Part shown: in pieces, positions 24,821 through 34,439 of the stretch
Layout of the letters: every line of letters begins with the position of its first letter
Numbering within the stretch: the first letter of the stretch is position 1
Assembly (NCBI RefSeq): GCF_003285015.1
Contig: NZ_QMFB01000009.1
Location: 62,001-126,000 of the forward strand
DNA: 64,000 nucleotides
Direction: 5' to 3'
Source of the DNA: Paenibacillus contaminans
Lineage (GTDB): Bacteria; Bacillota; Bacilli; Paenibacillales; NBRC-103111
Notes under the pieces: model-generated
Database searches by the model: none
Seen by the model: only the letters and a program-made list of their open reading frames with translations
Told to the model about the DNA's origin: nothing
Position numbers and translations under genes: made by a program

Positions 24821-26082
24821 TTTCCTGACGGTTGTGAAGCCGGTTGTGAATTGGCCGTTTCCGGCTCTTTCCTGCCGGAGTAGTTGAATATCGGCAGCAG
24901 CACCAAGAGACCGATGACGAACAAGATTGCGGATATTTGGAAAACGCCCATAAGCGACAGCGCGTTTTTCAGCACGCCGGCCGAGCTCATCGTGATCACC
25001 ATCGAGCCCATGAACAGCGGGGTCAGAATGCCGTTGACGCGGCCGACGAATTCCTGCCCGGTATTTTTCAAAATCATCGTATTGATGCCGATCTGAATGC
25101 TCGGCAGGACAAGTCCGCTTAAGAATTGCGCAGTCATCGTAATCCATGTAACCGTCGATAGTCCGCATACCGAGAACATCACGGCATCGACGGCCATGCC
25201 CAGCATGAGCATTTTTTGCGGAAGCATTTTTTTGGACATCGCCATGGCCATCACGCCGCCGATAATCATCCCGACGCCGTTCAGGGTCAAAAACCATTGT
25301 AAATTCTCTTTCGGCAAATCGAGGCGTTCCGTAACGAGAAAGACGGTAAGCGGCTGCGCCAGTCCTATTGCCAAGCCCGCTGCTGCGAACGAAACGCCGA
25401 GCAGCGTAAGGAGCTTGCTAGAGAGCACGTAACGGAAGCCCGCCGCCATTTCTTGCTTGAGCGTCGTTTGCGGCTTATCGTCTCCCAGCTCACGGTCGGC
25501 GGGCAAAAAGGTGAGCGCGGCAGCCGACAGTAAAAAGGCGACGCCCATCACGCCGATCGCGACGTCGATTCCGAACTGATGGTAGACGAACGTACCGAGA
25601 ACCGGGCCCAAAATCATGAAGACGGCAAACATGGTTTGATACATGGACATCCCTAGCTGCATTTGCTCCTCGGGCACGTGGAGCTTGAACAGCTTCATGC
25701 CTGACGGCTGCGAGAATTGCGACAAGATCGCCGAAATCAGCGTAGCGAGAAATACGGCTTTCCACGAGCCGTACACAAGCGTAAACATGACGGCAAAAAT
25801 CGACGCGGCGCTGAGCAAGTCGCACCAGATCATCGTCCGTTTGGGACGCCAGCGGTCGGCAAACGTTCCGCCGATGAACGAAAATATAAAGATAGGCGCG
25901 AATTCCGCGACCGAAATCATCGAAACGGCGAACGGATCGTTGTTGGTCTGATCCATGACGAATAGCAGAACGGCAAAATTGCGCACCCAAATGCCGATTT
26001 GCAGAAACAGTCCGGACAGCAGGATGGCCTGCACGAACCGGTTGCGAATGAAGCTCGACATGGATGGTGTAGCGGTGGTCAT
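24817..26082 (-). CDS. MFS transporter (MdtG/YfmO-like efflux type)
   Basis: A 421-residue transporter of the major facilitator superfamily with about twelve helices. The motif A segment between helices 2 and 3 is visible as GGTFADRWRPKRTM. The overall pattern fits the enterobactin-exporter-like or macrolide-efflux-like group. The start is ATG 26082 behind TGGAGG. The last residues (KEPETANSQPASQPSGN) are polar and end at a TAG that lies inside the right terminal repeat of the MITE-like element, so the original tail may have been changed. The substrate is unknown. Confidence 0.9.
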   Translation of the reverse strand: MTTATPSMSSFIRNRFVQAILLSGLFLQIGIWVRNFAVLLFVMDQTNNDPFAVSMISVAEFAPIFIFSFIGGTFADRWRPKRTMIWCDLLSAASIFAVMFTLVYGSWKAVFLATLISAILSQFSQPSGMKLFKLHVPEEQMQLGMSMYQTMFAVFMILGPVLGTFVYHQFGIDVAIGVMGVAFLLSAAALTFLPADRELGDDKPQTTLKQEMAAGFRYVLSSKLLTLLGVSFAAAGLAIGLAQPLTVFLVTERLDLPKENLQWFLTLNGVGMIIGGVMAMAMSKKMLPQKMLMLGMAVDAVMFSVCGLSTVTWITMTAQFLSGLVLPSIQIGINTMILKNTGQEFVGRVNGILTPLFMGSMVITMSSAGVLKNALSLMGVFQISAILFVIGLLVLLPIFNYSGRKEPETANSQPASQPSGN

Positions 26083-26342
26083 TTGTGTTTTCCTCCAATA
26101 GTGGGAAAGTTTATTGTCGTCTCCCACACTTCAGAATAGCTTTTCTGATCCCGCACCGCAAAATAAAAAATTGGTTGTAACGATTTTTTCCGTTTATCCA
26201 ATTACAAACGGCGCCAGGGAAGTGCCGAAGGTGAACGAGAGGGAGGATACGAAGCGCAAAATAAGCGAAAAGTAACGTACATGTTCATTTGCATTTTGTA
26301 TACAATAATTTGCACAATAAGCTGGAAATGACATGCGACAGC
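26083..26342. other. Intergenic region between the MFS gene and ddh
   Basis: Divergent upstream region. It holds the leader of the MFS gene and a small TTGTATACAA palindrome near 26296. No gene was seen. Confidence 0.5.
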
Positions 26343-26372
26343 TTTCGTAATTAACATCAAAGTTGTTATAAT
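26343..26372 (+). promoter_or_regulatory. Likely promoter of ddh
   Basis: A perfect TATAAT at 26367-26372 is preceded by a weak -35-like TTTCGT 18 bases upstream. It lies about 45 bases before the ddh start codon. Confidence 0.55.
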
Positions 26373-26418
26373 AGGACAGGACTATTCACACGCGTTAGTA
26401 AAGAGAGGAAAGCATACT

Positions 26419-27402
26419 ATGAGCGAAACGTTAAAAGTAGGCATCGTAGGCTATGGCAATTTGGGCCGCGGTGTAGAAATGGCCATTAAGCAAAACCCCG
26501 ATATGCAGTTGGAAGCTATTTTCACTCGCAGGCAGCCCGAGCAGGTCAACCAAGGAAACGGCGCCAAAATGCTGCACGTATCCGAAGCGGAGGCCTACAT
26601 CGGCAAGCTGGACGTTATGATTTTGTGCGGCGGTTCCGCAACCGATCTTCCGGAGCAAGGACCTGTTTTCGCCAAAATGTTCAATACCGTCGATAGCTTC
26701 GATACGCATGCGAAAATTCCCGAATACTTCGAGAAGGTTGATGCCGCTGCGAAGCAAGGCGGTTATATCAGCGTGATCTCCACCGGGTGGGATCCGGGCT
26801 TGTTCTCCCTGAACCGGATGCTGGCTGAAGCGATTTTGCCGGAAGGCAACGAGTACACGTTCTGGGGCAAAGGCGTCAGCCAAGGGCATTCCGACGCGAT
26901 CCGCCGCGTTCCTGGCGTCAAGAATGGCGTACAGTATACGATTCCGAGCGATGAAGCCGTCGCGAAGGTGCGTTCCGGATCGAACCCGACGTTGACCACT
27001 CGCGAGAAGCATCTGAGAGATTGCTATGTAGTTGCGGAAGAGGGCGCCGATTTGAAAGCGATCGAGCAAGCGATCGTCTCGATGCCGAACTATTTCTCCG
27101 ACTACGACACGACGGTAACGTTCATCTCCGAGGAAGAGCTGAAAGCGAACCATTCGACAATGCCGCATGGCGGGCTTGTATTCCGCAGCGGAAAAACGGG
27201 TACATCCAGCACGCAGATCATCGAATTCGGGCTGAAGCTGGACAGTAACCCGGAATTTACCGCAAGCGTACTCGTCGCTTACGCGAGAGCGGCCGCCAAG
27301 CTGGCCAAGCAAGGCCAAACCGGCGCCAAAACGGTTTTCGATATCCCGTTCGGGCTGCTGTCGCCGAAATCGCCGGAGCAGCTGCGTAAAGAACTGCTGT
27401 AA
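26419..27402 (+). CDS. ddh: meso-Diaminopimelate D-dehydrogenase
   Basis: A 327-residue NADPH enzyme, the usual length for the family. It converts tetrahydrodipicolinate and ammonia to meso-diaminopimelate in one step, giving the wall cross-link residue and the lysine precursor. The nucleotide loop is VGIVGYGNLGRGVE, and FTRRQPEQV follows at the phosphate-binding strand. STGWDPGLFSLNR and the GKGVSQGHSDAIRRVPGVKN block are hallmarks of Ddh. AGAGAGG precedes the ATG. It is a single gene with its own promoter and terminator. The presence of Ddh is seen in Paenibacillus-like and Lysinibacillus-like bacteria but not in B. subtilis. Confidence 0.96.
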   Translation: MSETLKVGIVGYGNLGRGVEMAIKQNPDMQLEAIFTRRQPEQVNQGNGAKMLHVSEAEAYIGKLDVMILCGGSATDLPEQGPVFAKMFNTVDSFDTHAKIPEYFEKVDAAAKQGGYISVISTGWDPGLFSLNRMLAEAILPEGNEYTFWGKGVSQGHSDAIRRVPGVKNGVQYTIPSDEAVAKVRSGSNPTLTTREKHLRDCYVVAEEGADLKAIEQAIVSMPNYFSDYDTTVTFISEEELKANHSTMPHGGLVFRSGKTGTSSTQIIEFGLKLDSNPEFTASVLVAYARAAAKLAKQGQTGAKTVFDIPFGLLSPKSPEQLRKELL

Positions 27403-27418
27403 AATATGTAAACAAACG

Positions 27419-27449
27419 ACGCCGGCCGCGATGCCGGCGTTTTCTTTTT
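27419..27449 (+). terminator. Terminator of ddh
   Basis: ACGCCGGC pairs with GCCGGCGT around a six-base loop, followed by TTTCTTTTTG. Confidence 0.88.
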
Positions 27450-27500
27450 GAGCAGTGTCGGATCGGATCCGTATGAGGCATGCAACTATCCAAACGCATT

Positions 27501-27577
27501 TTACCGGTGGAATAATGCGGACAGCCTCATGAACAGTAAGGTTTTCTCCACTAGGCGCACGGTCCATGCATAACGAG
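27501..27577 (+). repeat. 77-bp dispersed repeat, copy 1
   Basis: This 77-bp stretch recurs in reverse complement at 62386-62462 with about four mismatches by eye. It includes AATAATGCGGACAGCCTCAT and GCGCACGGTCCATGCATAAC. No frame or simple hairpin explains it. It lies shortly after the ddh terminator. Confidence 0.85.
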
Positions 27578-27816
27578 TCGGTATCCGTGTTTGCTTTCGT
27601 TATCGCGGCTTCATCAATCCCTTTCGGAATGTAATCGGGGACCTGATTCACGGGTTCGGCCCGGGTACGTTTCTAAACTTGCGCTAAACGCCGGCATGCG
27701 GTAATCTTGTGGCAAAAATCGTAACAAAATATTCCGATTCAGACCGAGCGACGGCCGATATGCTCCTGTTACAATAAGAGCGAAAGCGTTTTGACGGACA
27801 GGTTGGAGGGGTTAGG
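27578..27816. other. Intergenic region before the GGDEF-EAL gene
   Basis: A non-coding stretch that should hold the promoter of the next gene. A TACAAT hexamer at 27770 is a possible -10 box, but no matching -35 was found. Confidence 0.4.
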
Positions 27817-29568
27817 GTGGGGAACATGAGCGTACAAGCCAAGTCCAGAATCCAGTTAAATCATGACTTGCAGTTCCAACGTATGCTGAAGGAGCTTAAG
27901 GATATTAAATATGCGCTCGATCAATCATCAATCGTGGCCGTGACCGATCGCCGGGGGAAAATTATTTTCGTGAACGAGCAGTTTTGCAAAATATCGAAGT
28001 ATTCGCGCGAGGAGCTGCTGGGCAAGGATCATCGGATCATCAACTCCGGCCATCATCCGAAAAGCTTTTTCCGCGAGCTGTGGGAGACGGTTCAGAGCGG
28101 GCGCGTCTGGAACGGGCAAATCTGCAATCAGGCCAAAGACGGAAGCTTGTACTGGGTCAAAACGACGATCGTCCCCTTTCTCGACCAGCGGGGCGCGCCT
28201 TACCAATATATCGCCATCCGGACGGACATCACCGAGCAGAAAAAAGCGGAGGAAACGATCCGGCATATGGCTTATCATGATGCGGTTACCGGTCTGCCGA
28301 ACCGGAGAATGTTCGAGGAGCGGCTGGCGGAGGAAGTCGACAGGGCTCGCGAGGAAGGAAGAAAGCTGGCTCTGCTGTTTCTCGATATCGACAGGTTCAA
28401 GAGCATCAACGACAGCCTTGGCCATACGGTCGGCGATGCGCTGCTGATCGAGGCGGCAAGCAGGCTCGAGCGCGTTTCGTCCATAAGCGGGAGCTTGTTT
28501 CGCTGGGGCGGAGACGAATTTGCGATGCTGCTGCCCGTGAACAAAGGGGAAGAAGGGACGATCCGGCGTACGTACAATGAGCTGCTCTCCGTTTTTGACG
28601 AAAGCTTCGTCATCGACGGCAATGAGTTTTTCGTTACGGTGAGCTTGGGGATCAGTCTGTTTCCCGAGCACGGAGACGATATCGGTTCGCTGCTCAAGCA
28701 TGCGGATATCGCGATGTATCATTCGAAGGAGCGAGGGGAAAGCGCCGCCGCTATTTACCGCTTCTCGATGGGAGAGGGAGCGGAAGAGCTGCTTTTTCTC
28801 GAGACGAAGCTTCGCAAGGCGCTGGAATCCGGCCAACTTGAGCTGCATTATCAGCCGAAGCTGAATTTGGCGGACGGACGCATCGGCAGCATGGAGGCGC
28901 TTGCCCGCTGGAACGATCCGGAGCTCGGGCAAATTTCGCCGGGCCGTTTTATACCGCTTGCGGAGGAACGCGGCTTGATTGTGGCGCTCGGCAAGTGGAC
29001 GCTGGCGGAGGCCTGCAGGCAAAACAAGGCGTGGCAGAAAGCCGGCGTTCAGCCGATGCGCGTAGCCGTCAACATATCGGCGATCCATTTTCAGCAATCG
29101 GGTTTTACGGACAGCGTCAAAGAAATTCTTGGCGAAAGCGGGCTCGAGCCGCGCTATCTGGAGCTGGAAATAACGGAGAACAGCATGATGCGCAATACGA
29201 AGCAAGCGATTGCCGTGCTGCGCGAGCTGAAGGAATTGGGTATCGCCGTTTCCATCGACGATTTTGGTACCGGTTACTCCTCGCTGGGCTACTTGCGAAA
29301 GTTCCCGATCGATACGCTGAAAATCGACCAATCGTTTGTACGTGCGCTGGCCGAGGAGGATGATGCGGCGATCGTAACGGCTATCCTGCACATGGCGAGG
29401 GCGCTCAAGCTGCGCGTCGTCGCCGAGGGAGTGGAGGACGAGGAGCAGCTCCGGTTTTTGCGGGAGCAGGCTTGCGACGAAGCGCAAGGATATTTAATCA
29501 GCAAGCCGCTGTCGGTCGAAGCGTTTTTGCAGTTCGTGCGGGAGCGCGAGGGAGCGGCTGTAAGATAG
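27817..29568 (+). CDS. PAS-GGDEF-EAL cyclic-di-GMP signalling protein
   Basis: A 583-residue soluble protein. PAS lies at about 33-140 (VTDRRGKIIFVNEQFCKISK), GGDEF at about 145-315 (GGDEF intact at 231-235) and EAL at about 325-575 (EAL intact at 360-362, and DDFGTGYSSL). The GGDEF domain could make cyclic di-GMP and the EAL domain could break it; which activity dominates cannot be read from sequence. No RxxD inhibitory site is present before GGDEF. No membrane helix is present, so the PAS domain must sense an internal signal. The start is GTG 27817, with GGAGG at a good distance. Confidence 0.95.
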   Translation: MGNMSVQAKSRIQLNHDLQFQRMLKELKDIKYALDQSSIVAVTDRRGKIIFVNEQFCKISKYSREELLGKDHRIINSGHHPKSFFRELWETVQSGRVWNGQICNQAKDGSLYWVKTTIVPFLDQRGAPYQYIAIRTDITEQKKAEETIRHMAYHDAVTGLPNRRMFEERLAEEVDRAREEGRKLALLFLDIDRFKSINDSLGHTVGDALLIEAASRLERVSSISGSLFRWGGDEFAMLLPVNKGEEGTIRRTYNELLSVFDESFVIDGNEFFVTVSLGISLFPEHGDDIGSLLKHADIAMYHSKERGESAAAIYRFSMGEGAEELLFLETKLRKALESGQLELHYQPKLNLADGRIGSMEALARWNDPELGQISPGRFIPLAEERGLIVALGKWTLAEACRQNKAWQKAGVQPMRVAVNISAIHFQQSGFTDSVKEILGESGLEPRYLELEITENSMMRNTKQAIAVLRELKELGIAVSIDDFGTGYSSLGYLRKFPIDTLKIDQSFVRALAEEDDAAIVTAILHMARALKLRVVAEGVEDEEQLRFLREQACDEAQGYLISKPLSVEAFLQFVREREGAAVR

Positions 29569-29690
29569 GCAAAAGGAACGGCGATTATGTTGTCGGCAGG
29601 TGCCTGTCGGCTTATTGGGGACCATTCGTGGCGGCTATCCCCAAGCCTAAATCGATCATTCCTTTATAGCCGCCATATGCTTGTGAAATA

Positions 29691-29734
29691 AGAAGGGCTG
29701 AACAGGGTTAACACGGTTCAGCCTTTCTTTTTTT
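29691..29734 (+). terminator. Terminator after the GGDEF-EAL gene
   Basis: AAGGGCTGAAC pairs with GTTCAGCCTTT and is followed by CTTTTTTT. It separates this gene from the convergent AraC gene. Confidence 0.88.
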
Positions 29735-29798
29735 GAAATGGACGCAGCGAAGCAGGAATCTCCGAAATATGCCGGCGCATTTTGTCTAACCGTTCTCG

Positions 29799-30626
29799 CT
29801 ACTTTATGCCGCTGTTCTCCTGTCTAGCCTTCTCTCTATAAGCGGAAGGAGAAAGGCCGACCGTTCGTTTAAACATCCGTGAAAAGAGAAGCGGGTCCAG
29901 ATACCCGACGGAGCGGGCGATTTCAGCGATCCCAAGCAGCTGGCTGCGCAGAAGGCGGCATGCCTTCCGCATCCGCAGATCGGTCAAATACCGGTAAGGC
30001 GACATGGACAAGCGCTGCTGAAAGAGGCGGCATACGTATTTGGCGTCCAGCCCGACGTGGGCGGCAATGTCGGCAAGCCCGATAGGATCGGCGTAACGGG
30101 CATTGATGAAGGCGACGGCTTTCCGCACGTGGAGACCGACGTCGGTTCTCAGCGGCGGCGTATCGTCCGGAATGGCCAGCATACCGAATATTTGGTACAG
30201 CAGTCCGGTAAGAAGGAGCTCTTTGGCCGGCGCCTCGCGAAGGCTCAACAAATTGCGGAACAGCGGATCGATCGAGATGGACGGATCCGGAGTCCGGACG
30301 GGAGCGGGACCGGTGAAGCCGGCCTGCTTGCTGAGACGGGCCGCCATGGCGCCGGCAAAACCGAACCACGAATAATGCCAAGGCTCGGCAGGATCCGCCC
30401 AATAAGAATGAACGATGTCCGGAACGACAAGGAACAATTCGCCCGGGCCGACCGGCACGCTGCGGCCTTCTGCGGAATAGGTACCGTATCCGCTGTGAAT
30501 GTAATGGAGGATGTACATATCGCGCACGGCCGGTCCGAACTTCATATCCGGCGGGCATGCCTGCGTGCCGACCTCGAGCACTGCGAGATCGGCCAGTCCG
30601 ATCGGCTCCGTATAAATAAATTCCAT
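29799..30626 (-). CDS. AraC-family transcriptional regulator
   Basis: A 275-residue regulator. The N-terminal arm has the cupin pattern (YILHYIHSGYGTYSAEGRSV, then GELFLVVPDIVHSYWADP), and the C-terminal 100 residues are the paired helix-turn-helix (IAAHVGLDAKYVCRLFQQRL and IARSVGYLDPLLFSRMFKRT, then LSPSAYR). AAGGCGG is 11 bases before the ATG. It is divergent from the locus B enzymes with 113 bases between them, so it is their probable activator, most likely responding to the sugar that locus B consumes. Confidence 0.93.
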   Translation of the reverse strand: MEFIYTEPIGLADLAVLEVGTQACPPDMKFGPAVRDMYILHYIHSGYGTYSAEGRSVPVGPGELFLVVPDIVHSYWADPAEPWHYSWFGFAGAMAARLSKQAGFTGPAPVRTPDPSISIDPLFRNLLSLREAPAKELLLTGLLYQIFGMLAIPDDTPPLRTDVGLHVRKAVAFINARYADPIGLADIAAHVGLDAKYVCRLFQQRLSMSPYRYLTDLRMRKACRLLRSQLLGIAEIARSVGYLDPLLFSRMFKRTVGLSPSAYREKARQENSGIK

Positions 30627-30739
30627 AACGACCGCTCCGCCTTTCGAACATGTAGAGAAGATATGCTATAAGATGTGGAACTCTGGCTATTTCATTATAA
30701 GGGATGATCTTTACAATCTACAGTAGGAGGGATAAAAGT

Positions 30740-31648
30740 ATGGAGTATACGACATTTGGCCGAACGGGGCTTCGCGTATCAAAGCTCGGGCTTGGCGGCG
30801 CTCCGCTGGCGGGCGTTTTCGGCCCCGCCGATGAGCGCGAAGTCGAGAAGATGATCCATGAAGCGATCGACGGCGGCATCAATTTTATCGATACGGCTCC
30901 CCGTTACAATAGAGGCGAATCGGAGCGGCGGATCGGGCAAGCGCTGCGAGACGGGAAACGGAACGGGGTCGTTCTGGCTTCGAAAGCGGTCGGCCCGGAC
31001 GAGTCGTTCGGTTATGCGGATACGATCCGGTCCGTCGAGCAAAGTCTGGAGCGGCTGCAGACCGACTGGATCGATTTGCTGCAAATTCACGATGCCGAGC
31101 AGGCGCCTTATGAGACGCTTGTGAACGAGACGCTTCCGGCGCTCGAGAAGCTGCGGGACGACGGGAAGATCCGGTATATCGGCGTCTCGACGAGAATACT
31201 GCCGCTTCTGATGCGCTTTGTCAGGCTGAACCGGTTCGACAGCATCCAATTTTATGCGCGGTATATGCTGATCGACCATACGGCCAAGGACGAGCTGCTT
31301 CCGCTCACAGCGGAGAACGGGATCGGGGTCGTCAACGGCAGCGTGCTGGGACTCGGCTTGCTTGCGGACACGCCGGCGCCGTTCCTGAGGAGCGACATCG
31401 TGACGGAGGCGGCGCAGCGCATCGAGCAGCTGCGGTTTTTGCGAACGAAGGAGCCGCACGGGCTCGTCGAGCCGGCGATGCGCTTCAGTCTATCGCAGCC
31501 GGCCATTCATGTTACGCTGACCGGCGCCGCCACTTGCGAGGTGCTGCGGACGAACATGGCGTATTGCGACGGGCGGGGGCTGGCGCCTGACGAGCTTAGC
31601 CGGGTATATGCCCTGTTTCAGGGCAAGAGCCTGTTTCCGGCGGAATAG
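30740..31648 (+). CDS. Aldo/keto reductase, aldose-dehydrogenase-like
   Basis: A 302-residue TIM-barrel oxidoreductase and close paralog of the 4044 gene; both open with YTT-G-TG--VSKLGLGGAPL. The catalytic Asp and Tyr are in FIDTAPRYNRGESERRIG, the Lys in VLASKAVG and the His in DLLQIHDAE. The start is ATG 30740 with AGGAGGG in front; the upstream in-frame codons lack a site. The second unknown-family gene follows 11 bases later, and a sugar-lactonase-like gene comes next. This supports oxidation of a free sugar to a lactone; the sugar is not known. Confidence 0.9.
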   Translation: MEYTTFGRTGLRVSKLGLGGAPLAGVFGPADEREVEKMIHEAIDGGINFIDTAPRYNRGESERRIGQALRDGKRNGVVLASKAVGPDESFGYADTIRSVEQSLERLQTDWIDLLQIHDAEQAPYETLVNETLPALEKLRDDGKIRYIGVSTRILPLLMRFVRLNRFDSIQFYARYMLIDHTAKDELLPLTAENGIGVVNGSVLGLGLLADTPAPFLRSDIVTEAAQRIEQLRFLRTKEPHGLVEPAMRFSLSQPAIHVTLTGAATCEVLRTNMAYCDGRGLAPDELSRVYALFQGKSLFPAE

Positions 31649-31659
31649 GGGGAAGCGAT

Positions 31660-33615
31660 ATGAACGCACAAGAAAGCGGACTTCCGCGGATCGAAGCGGG
31701 GGAACGGATGGTTCCGCCGGCATGGGCGCTGCAGGAGCAGTGGCTGCTGCAAACGCTGAATCAGGCGGCGAAGGAGTTCGTGGAGCGCTACACGCAGCCG
31801 GACGGAAGCCTGATCTGGCAGAAGGAATGGCCGGGGATGGACGGCTCGGACGACCCGTACGAAGGGTTTATGAACCTGGCGCTGCTTTACGTGCTCGGGG
31901 GAAGCCGGGAGCTGCACGATGCGTCGCGCAAAATATGGGAAGCGATTACGTGGCAATGGACGGAGTATGGGCAAATTCACCGCGAATTCGATGCCTATTA
32001 CGATTGGATGCATCATGGCGAAGGATATTTATTTTTGTATTTTCTCGGGCTTGCGGGCCCGGCTACATTGAAGGACAGGCAGCGCTCGGTTCGTTTCGCC
32101 CGCATGTATACGGGCGACGACCCGGACGCCCCGAACTACGACAAAACGTTGCGGCTGATCCGCTCGCCTCTGAACGGCAGCAAAGGGCCGCGCTTCCAAG
32201 CTACTGCGGAGGATTGGAGCACCCATCGCGGCATCCTAGATCATTATCCGGCACCATATGAAGACATTCCCGGCGTCGATTATTCCAAGGGCAAATGCCG
32301 CTGGTCGGACGACGATGTATACCGGCGGCTGATCGCGATGATGAACGAGAGGATGAACCGCGGGGACGTCCCTTTGAATTTGAACGCCAGCGGATTGGTC
32401 GCGCATGCCTACATGCATACGGGAGATGAAGCGTTCCGCGAATGGGTGACCGATTATCTGGCAGCCTGGGAAGAGAGAACCGGCCGCAACGGAGGAATCA
32501 TCCCGGATAATGTCGGCCTGTCCGGCGAGATCGGCGAATATAATGACGGCAAATGGTGGGGCGGGTACTACGGCTGGAGATGGCCGCACGGCTTCATGAC
32601 GATCATCGAGCCGCTTACGAACGCATGCATGAACGCCGTGCTGCTCACGGGGGACATGAGCCGGCTGGCGCTCGCCCGTTCCCAGCTCGACGCGAACTGG
32701 GCGCTGCGCCGAGACGAGAACGGCCGGGCACTCGTTCCGAACAAGCACGGGGATAACGGCTGGAGCGATTGGCGGAAGCCGCTGCCGAAGTATCCGATCT
32801 ATCTGTGGACGATGTCGATGGCCGAAGAAGATTTGCAGCGGATCGAGCGGATTCCGAAGGATCACGATTGGAATGAAATCATCGTGCCGGTCGTATCGGG
32901 GCGAGACAGCCGGACGGGCCGGGAGACGAAGCACTATATCGGCAATACGGAGCCGTGGTTCCAGTATATTCGCGGCTGCAATCCGGACTATCCGGAGGCC
33001 GTCCTGTCCGCCAATATGGAGCTCGTCGGCCGGCAGCTGGAACGGATGCGCTCGGAGCAGGGCGATCCGCGCGGCTGGAGCAGCGGCTTTCACGACGGAA
33101 ACTACTCCAGCATTCATATTTGGCAGGAGATGTGCCCGCTTTACTTCGAGTCGCTCGTACAGCTGACGCTGGGCGGCCCGATGCATATCTCGCACGGCGG
33201 CCTGCAGCATGCGCGGGTGCGCTATTTCGACGCCTCGGAGCGGCGGCCGGGACTTCCGCAGGGCGTATCCGCGCTGGTAGAGGCGCTTGCGCCGGACAGC
33301 GTGACGCTGCAGCTCTGCAACACCAGCCTGTTTGACGCACGCGAGGTCGTCATTCAGGCTGGAACGTTCGGCGAGCACCGGTTCATCGGCGCGCAGCGGC
33401 TCGACGCAGGCGGCCTTCCGCAAGGCCCGTACGCCGAGGTTCAAGGCAAGTGGCTGGCGGTCGGCCTGAAGCCCGGAGCGGGCATAAGGCTCAAGCTCGG
33501 CATGGAGCGGTATGCGAATTCGCCGAGCTATGACATGCCGTGGCCGAACCCGTATTCCGGCAATCCGCTGCTGAGCGGCCGGAGCGGGCAAGAGGACGAA
33601 ACGCCATGTACATAG
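31660..33615 (+). CDS. Unrecognised 651-residue protein, paralog of the 7919 gene
   Basis: The second copy of the unnamed family. By eye well over half of the residues match the first copy, with near-identical blocks at DGSDDPYEGFMN, EAITWQWT-YGQIH-EFDAYYDW (dashes mark differences), NDGKWWGGYYGWRWPHG and GLQHARVRYFD. The middle differs: residues 390-430 are unlike the first copy. There is no signal peptide and no membrane helix. GGGGGAAG precedes the ATG. The gene overlaps the following lactonase-like gene by ten bases, which points to a tight operon. A catalytic role on uronate-containing or deoxy-sugar oligosaccharides is inferred from neighbours only. Confidence 0.85.
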   Translation: MNAQESGLPRIEAGERMVPPAWALQEQWLLQTLNQAAKEFVERYTQPDGSLIWQKEWPGMDGSDDPYEGFMNLALLYVLGGSRELHDASRKIWEAITWQWTEYGQIHREFDAYYDWMHHGEGYLFLYFLGLAGPATLKDRQRSVRFARMYTGDDPDAPNYDKTLRLIRSPLNGSKGPRFQATAEDWSTHRGILDHYPAPYEDIPGVDYSKGKCRWSDDDVYRRLIAMMNERMNRGDVPLNLNASGLVAHAYMHTGDEAFREWVTDYLAAWEERTGRNGGIIPDNVGLSGEIGEYNDGKWWGGYYGWRWPHGFMTIIEPLTNACMNAVLLTGDMSRLALARSQLDANWALRRDENGRALVPNKHGDNGWSDWRKPLPKYPIYLWTMSMAEEDLQRIERIPKDHDWNEIIVPVVSGRDSRTGRETKHYIGNTEPWFQYIRGCNPDYPEAVLSANMELVGRQLERMRSEQGDPRGWSSGFHDGNYSSIHIWQEMCPLYFESLVQLTLGGPMHISHGGLQHARVRYFDASERRPGLPQGVSALVEALAPDSVTLQLCNTSLFDAREVVIQAGTFGEHRFIGAQRLDAGGLPQGPYAEVQGKWLAVGLKPGAGIRLKLGMERYANSPSYDMPWPNPYSGNPLLSGRSGQEDETPCT

Positions 33616-34439
33616 ACAGCCACGTGCATTTCTGGAAGCCGGCGCGCGGCGATTACGGCTGGCTGAAGCCAGAAAACGCGCTGCTCTGCCAGGATTATAT
33701 GCCGGAGCGGCTGCTTCCGGCGCTTCGAACGTTCGGCGTCGAGGGGCTTATCGCCGTACAGGCCGCGCCTACGGCCGAGGAAGCGGCTTTCCTGCTGGAG
33801 CTGTCGCAGAGCTGGCCGGTCATCTCCGGCGTAAGCGGCGGGCTCGATCCGTTCGCGGAGCGGTTCCAGGAGCAGCTCGCGCAGCTGCGGTCGAACCCCC
33901 GTTTCATCGGGGTCAGGATCAATGGCAGCGCGTTTCGCTCCGATCTGCCCGCCGCCGACCGAAGCAAGCTGCGGGCAGCGCTAGACAGCTTGCGGCAGGC
34001 CGGGTTGACGCTGGACCTGCTCGTCCGGCAGGAGGAATTATACGGCGTCGCGTCGTACCTGGAGGAGGTGCCGGCATTGAAAGCGATCGTCAACCATCTG
34101 GGCTGCCCAGCTGTACGGACGCGGCAGACGGAGCCGTGGCGAAGCGGTATGGAACGGCTGGCCCGGCTCCCGGAAACGGCGGTCAAGCTGTCCGGCATGA
34201 TCACGATGGCCGGTGGTCCCCATTCGGAGCTGCTTCGGCCGTACGTCGAGCAGCTGGTCCGGTTGTTCGGCTGCGATCGGCTGCTATTCGGCAGCGACTG
34301 GCCGGTCGCTCTGCAGGCGGGGGGTTACGGAGATGTCGTCGAATTGTTTGAGGAGCTGCTTCCTGACGAACTCTCTCAGGAGGAGAAAGGGGAAATTCGC
34401 GCGGGCAATGCCCGGCGATTTTATCGGATCGAACCATGA
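33606..34439 (+). CDS. Amidohydrolase of the sugar-lactonase type (COG3618)
   Basis: A 277-residue TIM-barrel hydrolase. Metal-site features are DSHVHFW at the N-terminus, a His in AIVNHLGCP and the Asp in LLFGSDWP near residue 236. The family includes L-fuconolactonase, L-rhamnonolactonase and 2-pyrone-4,6-dicarboxylate lactonase. Next to an aldose dehydrogenase, hydrolysis of the lactone product is the natural role. The start is ATG 33606, ten bases inside the previous gene; an earlier in-frame opening lies entirely within that gene and is not favoured. Confidence 0.87.
   Translation: MYIDSHVHFWKPARGDYGWLKPENALLCQDYMPERLLPALRTFGVEGLIAVQAAPTAEEAAFLLELSQSWPVISGVSGGLDPFAERFQEQLAQLRSNPRFIGVRINGSAFRSDLPAADRSKLRAALDSLRQAGLTLDLLVRQEELYGVASYLEEVPALKAIVNHLGCPAVRTRQTEPWRSGMERLARLPETAVKLSGMITMAGGPHSELLRPYVEQLVRLFGCDRLLFGSDWPVALQAGGYGDVVELFEELLPDELSQEEKGEIRAGNARRFYRIEP

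Noticed and set aside
27928..29487. 519-codon frame opposite the GGDEF-EAL gene
   Set aside because: Antisense shadow; the plus-strand gene has intact GGDEF and EAL motifs.
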